From the NCBI GenBank assembly GCA_018266355.1, contig JAFEAP010000002.1, positions 62,001-126,000 of the forward strand: a stretch of 64,000 nt of DNA, given 5' to 3'. The position numbers and the translations under genes are program-made. Under the pieces are notes generated by a model. The model saw only the letters and a list, made by a program, of their open reading frames with translations. It ran no database searches and was not told the origin of the DNA. The stretch is from Bdellovibrionales bacterium (GTDB lineage: Bacteria > Bdellovibrionota > UBA1018). Of this stretch, positions 49,979 through 58,957 are shown one piece after another (position 1 is the first letter of the stretch; the number at the start of each line of letters is the position of its first letter).

Positions 49979-51439
49979 TCAGCCGGCAAGCCCGCGCGCC
50001 GGCGCGGTGGCCGGGGCGGCGAGTTTCGTCATTCCGACGTACACGGCCCCGGAAACGAAGAAGCCGATGAACCAAGCGTAATGGTAGAGCCCGATCAGAC
50101 TCGAAAACGCGCCTTCCTTGTCGATCAGGTCGATCTCGGCGAGGAAACCCGGCAGGTTCGGCAGGATGCCGAGCACGAGCGCGACCATCGCGTTCATATT
50201 CCATCCCGATCGGTACCAGTACTCGCTGCCCGGGCGGTAGAGCGCGTCGACGTCGAGCTTCTGCTTCCGGACGAAATAGTAGTCGGCGATCAGGATCCCG
50301 CCGACCGGTCCGAGCAGGCTCGAATACGCGATCAGCCACTTGAAGATGTAGCCTTGGGGATCGGCGATGAGTTTCCACGGGAAAATCAGCACGCCGATGA
50401 TCCCGGTGATGTAACCGCCTTTCTTGAAGTCGATCTTCGCCGGAGCGAGGTGGGCGAAATCGTTCGCCGGACTGACGATGTTCGCAGCGATGTTCGTCGC
50501 AAGGGTCGAAATCGCGATCGCGAGCATCGCGAACGTGACGAGGAGTTTCGATTCGAACCGTCCGGCGAGCACCACCGGATCCCAGATCGTCTCACCGAAG
50601 ACGAGCGTGGTCGCGCTCGTGACGACGACGCCGACGAACGCGAAGAGCGTCATCGACGGCGGAAGACCGATCGCCTGGCCGACGATTTGGGCGCGGCTCG
50701 ACTTCGCATAGCGCGTGAAATCCGGGATGTTCAGGGAAAGCGTCGCCCAGAAACCGACCATACCGGTGAGCGCCGGGAAGAAATACGCGAAGAACTCCGA
50801 TGAGGTCGCGAACTTCGAGGGTTGGGCCAGGATCGGACCGAGACCGTGCGAGGCGGAGATCGCCCAGAGCAAAAGCAGAAGCGCCGCGACCGGGAGGAAG
50901 ATCGCCTTGAAGACGAGGAGTTTCCGGATGCTTTCGACGCCCTTGTAGACGACGAACATGTTCACGGCCCAGAACGCGAGGAACGTGATCGCCGGGACGG
51001 TGTCGAGGCCCCAGGACGCGGGTAAGATCGAGCCGACTTCGCCGAGCGAAGGCATCCAGACTTTCAGGCATTGGTAGATCGCGAACCCGCCGATCCAGGT
51101 TTGGATCCCGAACCATCCGCACGCGACGATCGCCCGCAGGAGCGCCGGGACGTTCGCGCCTCTCATGCCGAAGCTCGACCGAGCGAAGACCGGGAACGGA
51201 ATGCCGTAACGGGCGCCCGCCTGGCCGTTCAAGATGATCGGGATGAGAACGATCGTATTCCCGAGGCCGATCGTGAGGATGGCCTGCCACCAATTCATCC
51301 CGCCGCCGATGAGCGAACTCGCCAGCATGTAGGTCGGGATGCACAGACTCATCGAGATCCAGAGGGCGGCGTAGTTCCATGTCCCCCACGTGCGATCGAA
51401 CGGCTTCGTCGCGGCCAGGTCTTCGTTCGTATAGCTCAT
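49979..51439 (-). CDS. NCS1-family nucleobase/hydantoin transporter
   Basis: 486 residues, 12 membrane helices. NCS1 features: FDRTWGTWNYAALWISMSLCIPTYMLAS in the first helices, IPFPVFARSSFGMRGANVPALLRAI, WFGIQTWIGG, LSLNIPDFTRYAKS, and PVGGILIADYYFVRKQKLD. The family takes up uracil, allantoin, hydantoins, cytosine or purines by sodium or proton symport. Close to a full uracil/thymine degradation operon, a pyrimidine substrate is most likely. A palindrome shared with that operon lies about 106 bp upstream. Confidence 0.92.
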   Translation of the reverse strand: MSYTNEDLAATKPFDRTWGTWNYAALWISMSLCIPTYMLASSLIGGGMNWWQAILTIGLGNTIVLIPIILNGQAGARYGIPFPVFARSSFGMRGANVPALLRAIVACGWFGIQTWIGGFAIYQCLKVWMPSLGEVGSILPASWGLDTVPAITFLAFWAVNMFVVYKGVESIRKLLVFKAIFLPVAALLLLLWAISASHGLGPILAQPSKFATSSEFFAYFFPALTGMVGFWATLSLNIPDFTRYAKSSRAQIVGQAIGLPPSMTLFAFVGVVVTSATTLVFGETIWDPVVLAGRFESKLLVTFAMLAIAISTLATNIAANIVSPANDFAHLAPAKIDFKKGGYITGIIGVLIFPWKLIADPQGYIFKWLIAYSSLLGPVGGILIADYYFVRKQKLDVDALYRPGSEYWYRSGWNMNAMVALVLGILPNLPGFLAEIDLIDKEGAFSSLIGLYHYAWFIGFFVSGAVYVGMTKLAAPATAPARGLAG

Positions 51440-51544
51440 CCGAAATCGATAACACCGGGACCGGCTTCCCCCAAGGTTTTTTCGCTCTTAACCTTTCGAT
51501 TTTACTAACTTTTATCGAGTCTACTTTTTCTCCGTACGACATGT

Positions 51545-51559
51545 TAACGCATTGCGTTA
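51545..51559. promoter_or_regulatory. TAACGCA-T-TGCGTTA palindrome upstream of the NCS1 transporter
   Basis: A perfect 7+1+7 inverted repeat in the divergent region between the transporter (start 51439) and the exported protein (start 51595). The core ACGCANTGCGT recurs at 62007-62017 before the pyrimidine-degradation operon. TATAAA follows at 51558-51563 and could be the forward -10 element. Confidence 0.5.
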
Positions 51560-51594
51560 TAAACCTCTTCGAAATGATTCGAAACGGAGCCTTT

Positions 51595-52125
51595 ATGCTG
51601 AACCCCGCTCGCCTATCCCTGTTTTTCGTCCTCACGGCCGCGCTGTCCTCGGCCTTTGCCGAGACCCCCCTCGAAACCGTGAACGCCATCATCGAGCGCC
51701 TCCACCCGAAGGGCGTCACCGGCCTCTTCAAGAACGGCTATGAAGGCGAAGACGAGCTCGGCACGATCTGCAAGCTGAACATCGACCGCAAGTACAAGAG
51801 CCCCGACGGCCAATCCGGCAAGATCATCACCGCGATCGATTCCGGACCGGAAGGGAAAGTGATCGAAGTCGAAGTCGTCGGAAACACGAAAGTCGTTTCC
51901 GCGCTGAACCAAGACGACTACGCCACCTTCTACGTGATGAATCCCGTGAGCGGCGGCCAGTACTGGAACTACACCGTCGAAATCCAATTCAAGGACGGCG
52001 CTCCGACCTCCTACAGCATCACCGAAGACGCTCCGGGTAGCTTCCGCCTCCACCGCGAGTGCACGAACCTCCATCCGAACCACGAGAAGAACAACAACCG
52101 CCCGAAAGACGGAGTCTGGGGTTAA
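51595..52125 (+). CDS. Exported hypothetical protein, 176 aa
   Basis: Signal peptide MLNPARLSLFFVLTAALSSAFA from ATG 51595 (GGAG upstream). The mature part has GTICKLNIDRKYKSPDGQSG, VEVEVVGNTKVVSAL, YWNYTVEIQFKDGAPTSYSI and RLHRECTNLHPNHEK. Two cysteines, beta-rich. No family recognised. Three bases before the next exported protein gene, so cotranscribed. Shares the divergent control region with the transporter. Confidence 0.78.
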   Translation: MLNPARLSLFFVLTAALSSAFAETPLETVNAIIERLHPKGVTGLFKNGYEGEDELGTICKLNIDRKYKSPDGQSGKIITAIDSGPEGKVIEVEVVGNTKVVSALNQDDYATFYVMNPVSGGQYWNYTVEIQFKDGAPTSYSITEDAPGSFRLHRECTNLHPNHEKNNNRPKDGVWG

Positions 52126-52128
52126 TTT

Positions 52129-53145
52129 ATGACGAACGCGAAAACCGCCTCCCTCGGCCTGGCCCTCGCCCTCTCGCTTTCCTCCGCCTTCGCGAGCGAG
52201 AAGCCGATCTACAACTCCGGTAAGGACGTGAAGGTCACGCTCGTCGGCGAAGACGCGAAAAACCTGAAAGCGCTTCTCGACGGCGTTTCGCCGCGCGGAC
52301 AGAGCGGTGACGACCTTTACTATTTCTATACGAACCCGCTCCCGGTTTCGGCCGAAGCGAAATGGTCGCTAAGCTGCTCGATGAAGGCAGGAGTCGACGA
52401 GTGCCAAGCCGCCTTCGCGAAGGACCTCGTCGAGGATTCCGCCGGTCAGTCCTTCCTGATGAACGCGAAGGGCGGACTCGGATCATCCTACGGATATTCC
52501 GATACGCTCGCGAAACTCCAATCGAACGCGGCCGTGAATCCGCAGGCCACGGTCTCCGGCGAGTCCGTGACGTTCACCAGCAAGGACGGCCAATTCGCCT
52601 TCGTCTGCACGACGAAAGACTGCGGTTTCGGCGTCCTCAAGGCGAAAGGCGCCCCGGGCCGCTACGGCGACCTCGCGATCCACACCTGGGGCCACAAGGC
52701 CCTCACCGGCGTCGTCCCCCAGGACCGCCGCATGGTGACCGACCTCACGAACGACGCCGACGTCGCGGCCCTCCTGCTCCAGCTGAAGACGAAATACGCG
52801 ATCGAACCCGTGGTCGAGGAATCCGGCTCGCGCACGACGAGCTCGTACGTGCTCGAACTCACCCCGGAGATGAACCACACGAACGTCCTCGCCTGCTCGG
52901 AAACGACCGAGAACGGCCGGATGGTCGAACGGCGCTGCCGGATCCGCGTGGTCTCCTACTTCGTTTCGAACCTCGACGGATGGGATCCGACGAAGAACGC
53001 CATCGTCGCGAACCCGTTCCTCTTCAGCATGAGCGCGACCGGCGCGAAATACGCCTTCAAATCGAAGGATGGCCAGTTCGACATCGACTGCTTCCCGAAG
53101 AAGTTCGGGTACTGCCGGTTCAGCTTCGTGAAGGCGGCCCGGTAA
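52129..53145 (+). CDS. Exported hypothetical protein, 338 aa
   Basis: Signal peptide MTNAKTASLGLALALSLSSAFA. The mature part has two segments with similar wording: FTSKDGQFAFVCTTKDCGFGVLK in the middle and FKSKDGQFDIDCFPKKFGYCRF at the end, so it is probably an internal duplication of a Cys-containing domain. No family recognised. Second gene of the 51595-53145 pair; periplasmic or surface. Confidence 0.75.
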   Translation: MTNAKTASLGLALALSLSSAFASEKPIYNSGKDVKVTLVGEDAKNLKALLDGVSPRGQSGDDLYYFYTNPLPVSAEAKWSLSCSMKAGVDECQAAFAKDLVEDSAGQSFLMNAKGGLGSSYGYSDTLAKLQSNAAVNPQATVSGESVTFTSKDGQFAFVCTTKDCGFGVLKAKGAPGRYGDLAIHTWGHKALTGVVPQDRRMVTDLTNDADVAALLLQLKTKYAIEPVVEESGSRTTSSYVLELTPEMNHTNVLACSETTENGRMVERRCRIRVVSYFVSNLDGWDPTKNAIVANPFLFSMSATGAKYAFKSKDGQFDIDCFPKKFGYCRFSFVKAAR

Positions 53146-53247
53146 CGAAAACCCCCTTCCGCGTCACCGCGGTGGGCTGACTCTCGATTTCACGCGTGGT
53201 ACTCCGCGGCCAGCTCGAATACGGCTGACGCCGGAGAATCGCATCGC

Positions 53248-53670
53248 ATGAAAACTTTGCTGTCCGCCTCGCTCCTCATCGCCATGGTCTCGTCCCTCGC
53301 CGACGCCGCGACTCCGATCGCGAAGTGCGTCTCGGATGATTCGGCCGTCCTCCTCACCGTCTCGAAACGCGCTTCCGGCGACTGGCGCTCGGTCGACGTC
53401 ACCTGGGAAAGAGCCGGGGTGACTTACACGCGTGAATTCATCAACGGCGAGATCAAGCAGAACGACGCCGACCGCATCCGTGCCCGCCAGAACCACGGCT
53501 TCCTCGGCCTCTTCGGCGACAAGACCCGTTTCGAACTCGATAAGAGCGCCCGCACCGCCGTTCTCTCGGGGGTGAATCGATCCCCGATCCGCGTCGGCGA
53601 CGGACCTCACGCCCCGGCCGAGCCGAAGGGCAAATACGAGATCAAACTCACCTGCGAAATCGCGCACTAA
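53248..53670 (+). CDS. Exported hypothetical protein, 140 aa
   Basis: Signal peptide MKTLLSASLLIAMVSSLADA. Mature part beta-rich (VLLTVSKRASGDWRSVDVTW, VTYTREFINGEIK) with one early and one late cysteine (AKCVSDD, LTCEIAH), probably a disulfide joining the ends. No family recognised. 102 bp after the 338-aa protein and followed by a strong hairpin terminator shared with the convergent preA. Confidence 0.75.
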   Translation: MKTLLSASLLIAMVSSLADAATPIAKCVSDDSAVLLTVSKRASGDWRSVDVTWERAGVTYTREFINGEIKQNDADRIRARQNHGFLGLFGDKTRFELDKSARTAVLSGVNRSPIRVGDGPHAPAEPKGKYEIKLTCEIAH

Positions 53671-53695
53671 CGACCGTTAGGGCGCCTTGAAGTCA

Positions 53696-53742
53696 CGCGC
53701 CGGACGAGACTCTACCCCCTAGAGCCCGACTCGTCCGGCGCG
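53696..53742. terminator. Bidirectional hairpin terminator between convergent genes
   Basis: CGCGCCGGACGAG and CTCGTCCGGCGCG form a perfect 13-bp stem, with an inner CTCTA/TAGAG stem. It sits between the forward 140-aa gene (53670) and the end of preA (53784). Confidence 0.8.
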
Positions 53743-53783
53743 GGCTATTTCTCAGCTTCCCTTTCTCGACCGTCAGGTCCGCC

Positions 53784-55058
53784 TTAACGGGCGGCCATCG
53801 GATTGTTCGGGTGCTTCGTCCACGGCAGGTACGGGAGGTCCCGCTTCTGGTCGACCATGGTGATGCAATTCACCGGGCAGACGAGCGCGCAGAGGTTACA
53901 CCCGACGCATTCTTCTTCGATGACCTCGTACCGGATCGGGTCGCGGCGGGTAAGCCCCGCGATCTTCTTGATCGACTGGTGGGACGTGTCTTCGCATGCG
54001 ACGTAACAAAGACCGCAGTTCACGCATTGGTCCTGGTTGATGTTCGCGATCGTCTTGAAGTTCAAGTCGAGCTCGTTCCAGTTCTTCACGTTCGGGATCG
54101 CCCGGCCCATGAAATCGGAAAGCTTCTTATAGCCCTTCTCGTCCATCCAGTTCGAGAGACCGTCGTTCAGGTCTTGGACGATCTTGAAACCGTAGTGCAT
54201 GGCTGCGGTACAGACCTGCACGGAGCCGGAACCGAGGGAGATGAATTCCGCGGCGTCCCGCCAGGTCGAAATCCCGCCGATGCCGGAGATCGGAAGTCCG
54301 TGAGTCTCCGGATCGCGCGCGATCTCGGCGACCATGTTCAGCGCGATCGGTTTCACGGCCGGTCCGCAATAGCCGCCGTGCGTTCCCTTTCCGCCGACCG
54401 TCGGCGTCGGCGCCATCTGGTCGAGGTCGATCGTGACGATCGAGTTGATCGTGTTGATGAGCGAGACGGCGTCGGCGCCGCCGCGCTTCGCCGCGCGCGC
54501 GGGCATGCGCACGTCGGAAATGTTCGGCGTGAGTTTTACGAAAACCGGCATGCGGGTGTTCGCCTTGCACCAGCGGGTGACCATCTCGACGTATTCCGGG
54601 ACTTGACCGACGGCAGAACCCATTCCGCGTTCGCTCATCCCGTGCGGGCAACCGAAGTTCAGCTCGATCCCGTCGGCGCCCGTCGGCTCGACTTTCTTCA
54701 GGATCTTTTTCCACGACTCCTCTTCGCACGGAACCATGAGCGAAACGATGACGGCGCGATCCGGCCACGCCTTCTTCACTTCCGCGATCTCGCGGAGGTT
54801 CACCTCGAGCGGTCGATCGGTGATGAGCTCGACGTTGTTCAGGCCCGCGATCTTGAAGCCGTTCACCTCGATCGCGCCGTAGCGCGAGGAGACGTTCACG
54901 ACCGGCGGATCTTCACCGAGGGTCTTCCACACCACGCCGCCCCACCCGGCCTTGAAAGCGCGTTCGACGTTGTACTTCTTATCCGTCGGCGGCGCGGAGG
55001 CGAGCCAGAACGGATTCGGGGATTTCACTCCGGCGATAGTGCAGCTTAAGTCGGCCAT
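53784..55058 (-). CDS. preA: NAD-dependent dihydropyrimidine dehydrogenase, subunit PreA
   Basis: 424 residues. The N-terminal dihydroorotate-dehydrogenase-like barrel (about 1-320) has SPNPFWLASAPPTD, ELNFGCPHGMSERGMGSAVGQ with the catalytic Cys, and GIGGISTWRDAAEFI for FMN. The C-terminal part has two 4Fe-4S ferredoxin motifs, CVNCGLCYVAC and CVGCNLCALVCPVNC. With PreT it reduces uracil and thymine to their 5,6-dihydro forms with NADH. Last gene of the six-gene operon, overlapping preT by one base. Confidence 0.96.
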   Translation of the reverse strand: MADLSCTIAGVKSPNPFWLASAPPTDKKYNVERAFKAGWGGVVWKTLGEDPPVVNVSSRYGAIEVNGFKIAGLNNVELITDRPLEVNLREIAEVKKAWPDRAVIVSLMVPCEEESWKKILKKVEPTGADGIELNFGCPHGMSERGMGSAVGQVPEYVEMVTRWCKANTRMPVFVKLTPNISDVRMPARAAKRGGADAVSLINTINSIVTIDLDQMAPTPTVGGKGTHGGYCGPAVKPIALNMVAEIARDPETHGLPISGIGGISTWRDAAEFISLGSGSVQVCTAAMHYGFKIVQDLNDGLSNWMDEKGYKKLSDFMGRAIPNVKNWNELDLNFKTIANINQDQCVNCGLCYVACEDTSHQSIKKIAGLTRRDPIRYEVIEEECVGCNLCALVCPVNCITMVDQKRDLPYLPWTKHPNNPMAAR

Positions 55059-56509
55059 CAGATTTTACCTCCCGGAGCCGGAACGGCCAGCGAGCGGCCG
55101 TCGTCCTGCGGATTCGGCGAAGGCACGAAATACGGGAGCGCCTTCCCCGGAAAGAGTTTCGCGAAGATCGCGCGCGCGGCGAGCTTCCCGTGCTGGGCGG
55201 AGGTCACCGTGAGGTCCTCGCCTTCCTTTACGCAGTCGCCGCCGGCGTAGACGCCCGGGAGCGAAGTCGCGAAGTTCGCGTCGACCTTGATCTTAGAACC
55301 GTCGAGCTCGAGTCCGGTCGGGGCGACCAGCTTTTGGCCGATCGCCTTGAAGACCTGGTCCGCTTTCAGGGTAAACGTCTTGCCGGTGCCGACGAGTTTC
55401 GAGCCGGAAAGTTCCGTGTACTCGAACTCCATCTCGCGGACGGCCTTTTCGCCTCGGATTTCCTTCGGCATCGCCCAAGTCTTGAGCAGCACGCCGTTAT
55501 TCGCGGCGATCTCGCGCTCGTGCCAGGTCGCGCCCATCTGCTCTTCGCCGCGGCGGTAGACGAGGGTCACGAATTCGGCGCCGAGGCGTTTCATCTGGAC
55601 GGCGATATCGACCGCGGTATTTCCGCCGCCGACGACGAGGACGTCCCGGCCGACGGCGACCTTCGAAAGGTCCTTCGTTTGCCGGATCTCTTCGATTTTC
55701 TTCGTCGCGTCCTGGACGCCGTCGAGCGTCTCGCCCGGAACGCCGAGCGCGTTATTCGCGCCGAGGCCCACCCCGAGGAAAACGGCGTCGAAGTCCTTGC
55801 GGAGGCCGTCGAGCGAGAGGTCCTTCCCGAGCGCCTTCCCGTACTCGATCTTGATCCCGCCGATCGAAAGGATGAAGGCGACTTCACGGGCCGCGAAATT
55901 ATCGGCCACCTTATAGGGCGCGATTCCGTATTCGTTCAAACCGCCGGCTTTCGCCTTCGCTTCGAAGATCGTGACGTCGAATCCCATCCGAGCGAGGTTA
56001 TGGGCGGCGGAGAGACCCGCCGGACCGGCGCCGATGACGGCGACTTTTTTCCCGTTCGATTTTTCGCGCGTGAAGTGCTGCTCCTTCGTCTTCTCGAACG
56101 TTTCGAGGTACGCGTCGGTCGCGTAGCGCTGGAGCTTCGCGATCTCGACCGGCTTTCCGTCGGCTTTATCGCGGACGCAGGCTTCCTGGCAGAGCGTCTC
56201 GACCGGACAGACCCGGGCGCACGATCCGCCGAGGATATTCGCGTCGAGGATGTCGACCGCGGCGCCCTTTACGTTTCCGCTGCCGATCTTACGGATAAAG
56301 CTCGGGATGTCGATCTCCGAGGGGCAGGACCGGATGCACGGAGCATCGTAGCAGTAATAGCAACGGGACGCCTCGACCTCGGCTTCCTTCTGATCGAGAG
56401 GCGCCGTGAGATCGCAAAACACTTTTCCGTAAAGCGTCGGCCCGAGGCGCCCGCCCTTTACTCCCGGCGAGGCATCGCGCGGGGTCAGTCCTAAATTCGC
56501 GTGGGACAT
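55058..56509 (-). CDS. preT: NAD-dependent dihydropyrimidine dehydrogenase, subunit PreT
   Basis: 483 residues. An N-terminal Fe-S region (CYYCYDAPCIRSCP, CARVCPVETLCQEAC), then FAD binding (VAVIGAGPAGLSAAH) and NAD(P) binding (VLVVGGGNTAVDIAVQM), with GVYAGGDCVKEG near the end. This is the GltD-like flavoprotein that passes electrons from NADH to PreA. PreA and PreT together correspond to the two halves of eukaryotic dihydropyrimidine dehydrogenase. Start at ATG 56509. Confidence 0.95.
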   Translation of the reverse strand: MSHANLGLTPRDASPGVKGGRLGPTLYGKVFCDLTAPLDQKEAEVEASRCYYCYDAPCIRSCPSEIDIPSFIRKIGSGNVKGAAVDILDANILGGSCARVCPVETLCQEACVRDKADGKPVEIAKLQRYATDAYLETFEKTKEQHFTREKSNGKKVAVIGAGPAGLSAAHNLARMGFDVTIFEAKAKAGGLNEYGIAPYKVADNFAAREVAFILSIGGIKIEYGKALGKDLSLDGLRKDFDAVFLGVGLGANNALGVPGETLDGVQDATKKIEEIRQTKDLSKVAVGRDVLVVGGGNTAVDIAVQMKRLGAEFVTLVYRRGEEQMGATWHEREIAANNGVLLKTWAMPKEIRGEKAVREMEFEYTELSGSKLVGTGKTFTLKADQVFKAIGQKLVAPTGLELDGSKIKVDANFATSLPGVYAGGDCVKEGEDLTVTSAQHGKLAARAIFAKLFPGKALPYFVPSPNPQDDGRSLAVPAPGGKI

Positions 56510-56580
56510 CCTTCACTCCTTCGGCGCGCGCGAGCGCACCGGTTGACCGCCCGTTCTCCGGGCGGAAAATTGGTCGCCGC

Positions 56581-57915
56581 TTACAGCGCGACTTTACCGA
56601 ACGCCTTCTCGATCGCCGTGAACGCATCGGCCATCGTTTCGAGCATGAATTTCACGTCGTCTCGGGTGATGTTCATCGGCGGAGCGATCCGCACGACGTT
56701 ACCCATGAGTCCGCCCTTACCGAGCAGGAGTCCGCGGTCCTTGCACTCGTCCATGAACCGCACGGCTTCGTCGGTCGCGTAGGCCTTCGTCGCGCGATCC
56801 TTCACGAGTTCCATCCCGAGCAGCAATCCGCGGCCGCGGACGTCGCCGATCACGCCGAAACGTTTCTGGAGTTCGAGCATCCCGTCGACGAGAAGCTTCC
56901 CCATCTCGCGCGAGTTCGCGACGAGCTTCTCGTCCTTGATGATCGCCATCGTCTCCTTCGCCTGGATCATCTGGTGCGGGTCCGCGCCGAAAGTATTGAA
57001 GTAGAGACGGCCGGTCATCTTCTCGGCGGTATCCGACTTCATCAGCACGCCGCCGACGGCCGCGCCGTTGCCGAAGCCCTTCGCCATCGTCACCATGTCG
57101 GCGTCGATTTTAAGCTCTTTCGTGAGGAGGAAATTCCCGCCGCAGCGACCCGCGCCGGTTTGGACCTCGTCGGAGATGTATTTCCCGCCGTAGTTATGGA
57201 CCGTCTTCGTCACGACCGGGAAGTACTCTTCCGGCGGCGTGATGAATCCGCCGACGCCCATCACGGGCTCGACGATCATCGCGGCGATCTTTCCGTTCGT
57301 CGCGGTTTGGATCGCGCGTTCGACGTCCTTCGCGCATTCGAGCGCGCAGGATTCCTTCGTCTTCTGGTACGGGCAACGGTAGCAGTTCGGTTCCTGGACG
57401 GAGACCGTGTTCATCACCGGCTGGGACTTGAAGCGCCAGGTGTGGTGACCGCAGTTCGCGAGCGTTCCCGACGTTCCGCCGTGGTACGAGTGACGCAGGT
57501 TCAGCACCGCCGTCTCGCCGGTGGCGTGACGGGCAGCCATGATCGCGAGTTCGTTCGCTTCCGAACCGGAGTTCGTGAAGGCGACGCGGTCGAGACCGGC
57601 CGGCGCTTCTTCGAGAAGCGCTTCGGCGGCGTCGATCGCCGGGTCGGAGAGATAGAGCGTGGACGTGTGCTGGATCTGGTCGCGTTCGAGCGCGGCCGCA
57701 AGCGCCTTCTTGATCCGCGGGTGGTTATGACCGGCGGAGATGCAGACGATCCCGCCGATACCGTCGAGGTACTTCTTCCCTTGGGCGTCCCACACGTACT
57801 GGCCCTGGGCCTTCGTCAGATGGAGCGGCTCCTTATGGTAGAGGCTCGCCGTCGGCAGGAAGTGGTTCTTCCGGAACGCGATCATTTCTTCGTTCGAACG
57901 GGTCTTGGTGGTCAT
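56581..57915 (-). CDS. Class III aminotransferase, beta-alanine / 3-aminoisobutyrate type (AGXT2-like)
   Basis: 444 residues. YVWDAQGKKYLDGIGGIVC, FTNSGSEANELAIMAAR, RHSYHGGTSGTLANCG, the PLP lysine in TMAKGFGNGAAVGG, and NTFGADPHQMIQAKETM match the AGXT2-like pyruvate aminotransferases. In this operon it would convert beta-alanine and (R)-3-aminoisobutyrate to malonate semialdehyde and methylmalonate semialdehyde, with pyruvate as the likely acceptor. A CYRCPYQKTKESCALEC cysteine cluster is present. A hairpin lies just before its ribosome site. Confidence 0.92.
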   Translation of the reverse strand: MTTKTRSNEEMIAFRKNHFLPTASLYHKEPLHLTKAQGQYVWDAQGKKYLDGIGGIVCISAGHNHPRIKKALAAALERDQIQHTSTLYLSDPAIDAAEALLEEAPAGLDRVAFTNSGSEANELAIMAARHATGETAVLNLRHSYHGGTSGTLANCGHHTWRFKSQPVMNTVSVQEPNCYRCPYQKTKESCALECAKDVERAIQTATNGKIAAMIVEPVMGVGGFITPPEEYFPVVTKTVHNYGGKYISDEVQTGAGRCGGNFLLTKELKIDADMVTMAKGFGNGAAVGGVLMKSDTAEKMTGRLYFNTFGADPHQMIQAKETMAIIKDEKLVANSREMGKLLVDGMLELQKRFGVIGDVRGRGLLLGMELVKDRATKAYATDEAVRFMDECKDRGLLLGKGGLMGNVVRIAPPMNITRDDVKFMLETMADAFTAIEKAFGKVAL

Positions 57916-57930
57916 CTCTCTTATTCCTTC

Positions 57931-57952
57931 GCCGGGGATTTATTTCCCCGGC
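57931..57952 (-). other. Intercistronic hairpin before the aminotransferase gene
   Basis: GCCGGGGA and TCCCCGGC form a perfect 8-bp stem with a 6-base loop, 16 bases before the aminotransferase ATG on the operon mRNA. It has no T-tract, so it is more likely an mRNA-stability or processing element than a terminator. Confidence 0.5.
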
Positions 57953-58040
57953 CGGGCAGTGGATATGCGAAATTAACAGCAAACCGAAAACAAAACAGAT
58001 TCAGATTCAGCTTCCGCTCCTGAAAACCGAATCCCCCACT

Positions 58041-58928
58041 TCACATCGTTTCGATGTTCGAAAGCGGCTCGTACGTCTCCGGACGGCGATCGCGGTAGAA
58101 CTGCCAAAGATCGCGTACTTCGCGGATTTCGTCGAAGTTCAGGTCGGCGATGAGGAGCTCGTCCTTATCCTTCGACGCCTGCGCGACGATCTTCCCTTTC
58201 GGGGAGACGAAGTACGAAGAGCCGTAGAATTCACCGATGTTCCACGGCGCTTCGGTGCCGACGCGGTTGATCGCGGCGACGAAGTAGCCGTTCGCGACGG
58301 CGTGGGCCGGTTGCTCGATCTCCCAGAGGTACTGCGAGAGACCGGCGACGGTGGCCGAGGGGTTGAAGACGATGTCCGCGCCGGCGAGACCGAGCGCGCG
58401 CGCTCCTTCAGGGAAGTGTCGGTCGTAGCAGATATAGACGCCGACGTTGCCGTACTTCGTCTTGAAGACCGGGTAACCGGTGTTGCCCGGTTTGAAGAAG
58501 AACTTTTCCCAGAAGCCCGCGACCTGCGGGATATGGTTTTTCCGGTACTTGCCCAGGTACGTCCCGTCCGCGTCGATGACGGCGGCGGTATTATAATAGA
58601 CGCCCTTCATCGCTTCTTCGTAGATCGGCACGACGATGACCATGTTGTACTTCTTCGCGTACTCTTGCATGAGCTTCGTCGTCGGTCCGTTCGGAATTTC
58701 TTCGGCGAGACCGTACCACTTCTTGTCCTGGGACGGGCAGAAGTACGGGCCGGTGAAGATCTCCTGGAAGCAGAGCATTTGGACGCCCGCCTTGCCGGCT
58801 TTTTCGATGTACGGGATGTGGGCTTCGATCATCCCTTTTCGGTGCTCTTCGCAGGGCTTCGAGGTGTCGACCTTATTGCCGAGCTGGATGATGCCGCACT
58901 TCACGATCGTGTTCGTATTCGAGACCAT
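58041..58928 (-). CDS. Beta-ureidopropionase (nitrilase superfamily)
   Basis: 295 residues from ATG 58928 (AAAGGAG upstream). The nitrilase triad is present: Glu in LCFQEIFTGPYFCP, Lys in GKYRKNHIPQ and Cys in VGVYICYDRHFPEG. The wording matches plant and animal beta-ureidopropionases, which hydrolyse N-carbamoyl-beta-alanine (and the thymine-derived analogue) to the beta-amino acid, CO2 and ammonia. Third step of the pathway; 29 bp after dihydropyrimidinase. Confidence 0.93.
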   Translation of the reverse strand: MVSNTNTIVKCGIIQLGNKVDTSKPCEEHRKGMIEAHIPYIEKAGKAGVQMLCFQEIFTGPYFCPSQDKKWYGLAEEIPNGPTTKLMQEYAKKYNMVIVVPIYEEAMKGVYYNTAAVIDADGTYLGKYRKNHIPQVAGFWEKFFFKPGNTGYPVFKTKYGNVGVYICYDRHFPEGARALGLAGADIVFNPSATVAGLSQYLWEIEQPAHAVANGYFVAAINRVGTEAPWNIGEFYGSSYFVSPKGKIVAQASKDKDELLIADLNFDEIREVRDLWQFYRDRRPETYEPLSNIETM

Positions 58929-58957
58929 GTCCCATTCTCCTTTGGATGCTTTCCAGA

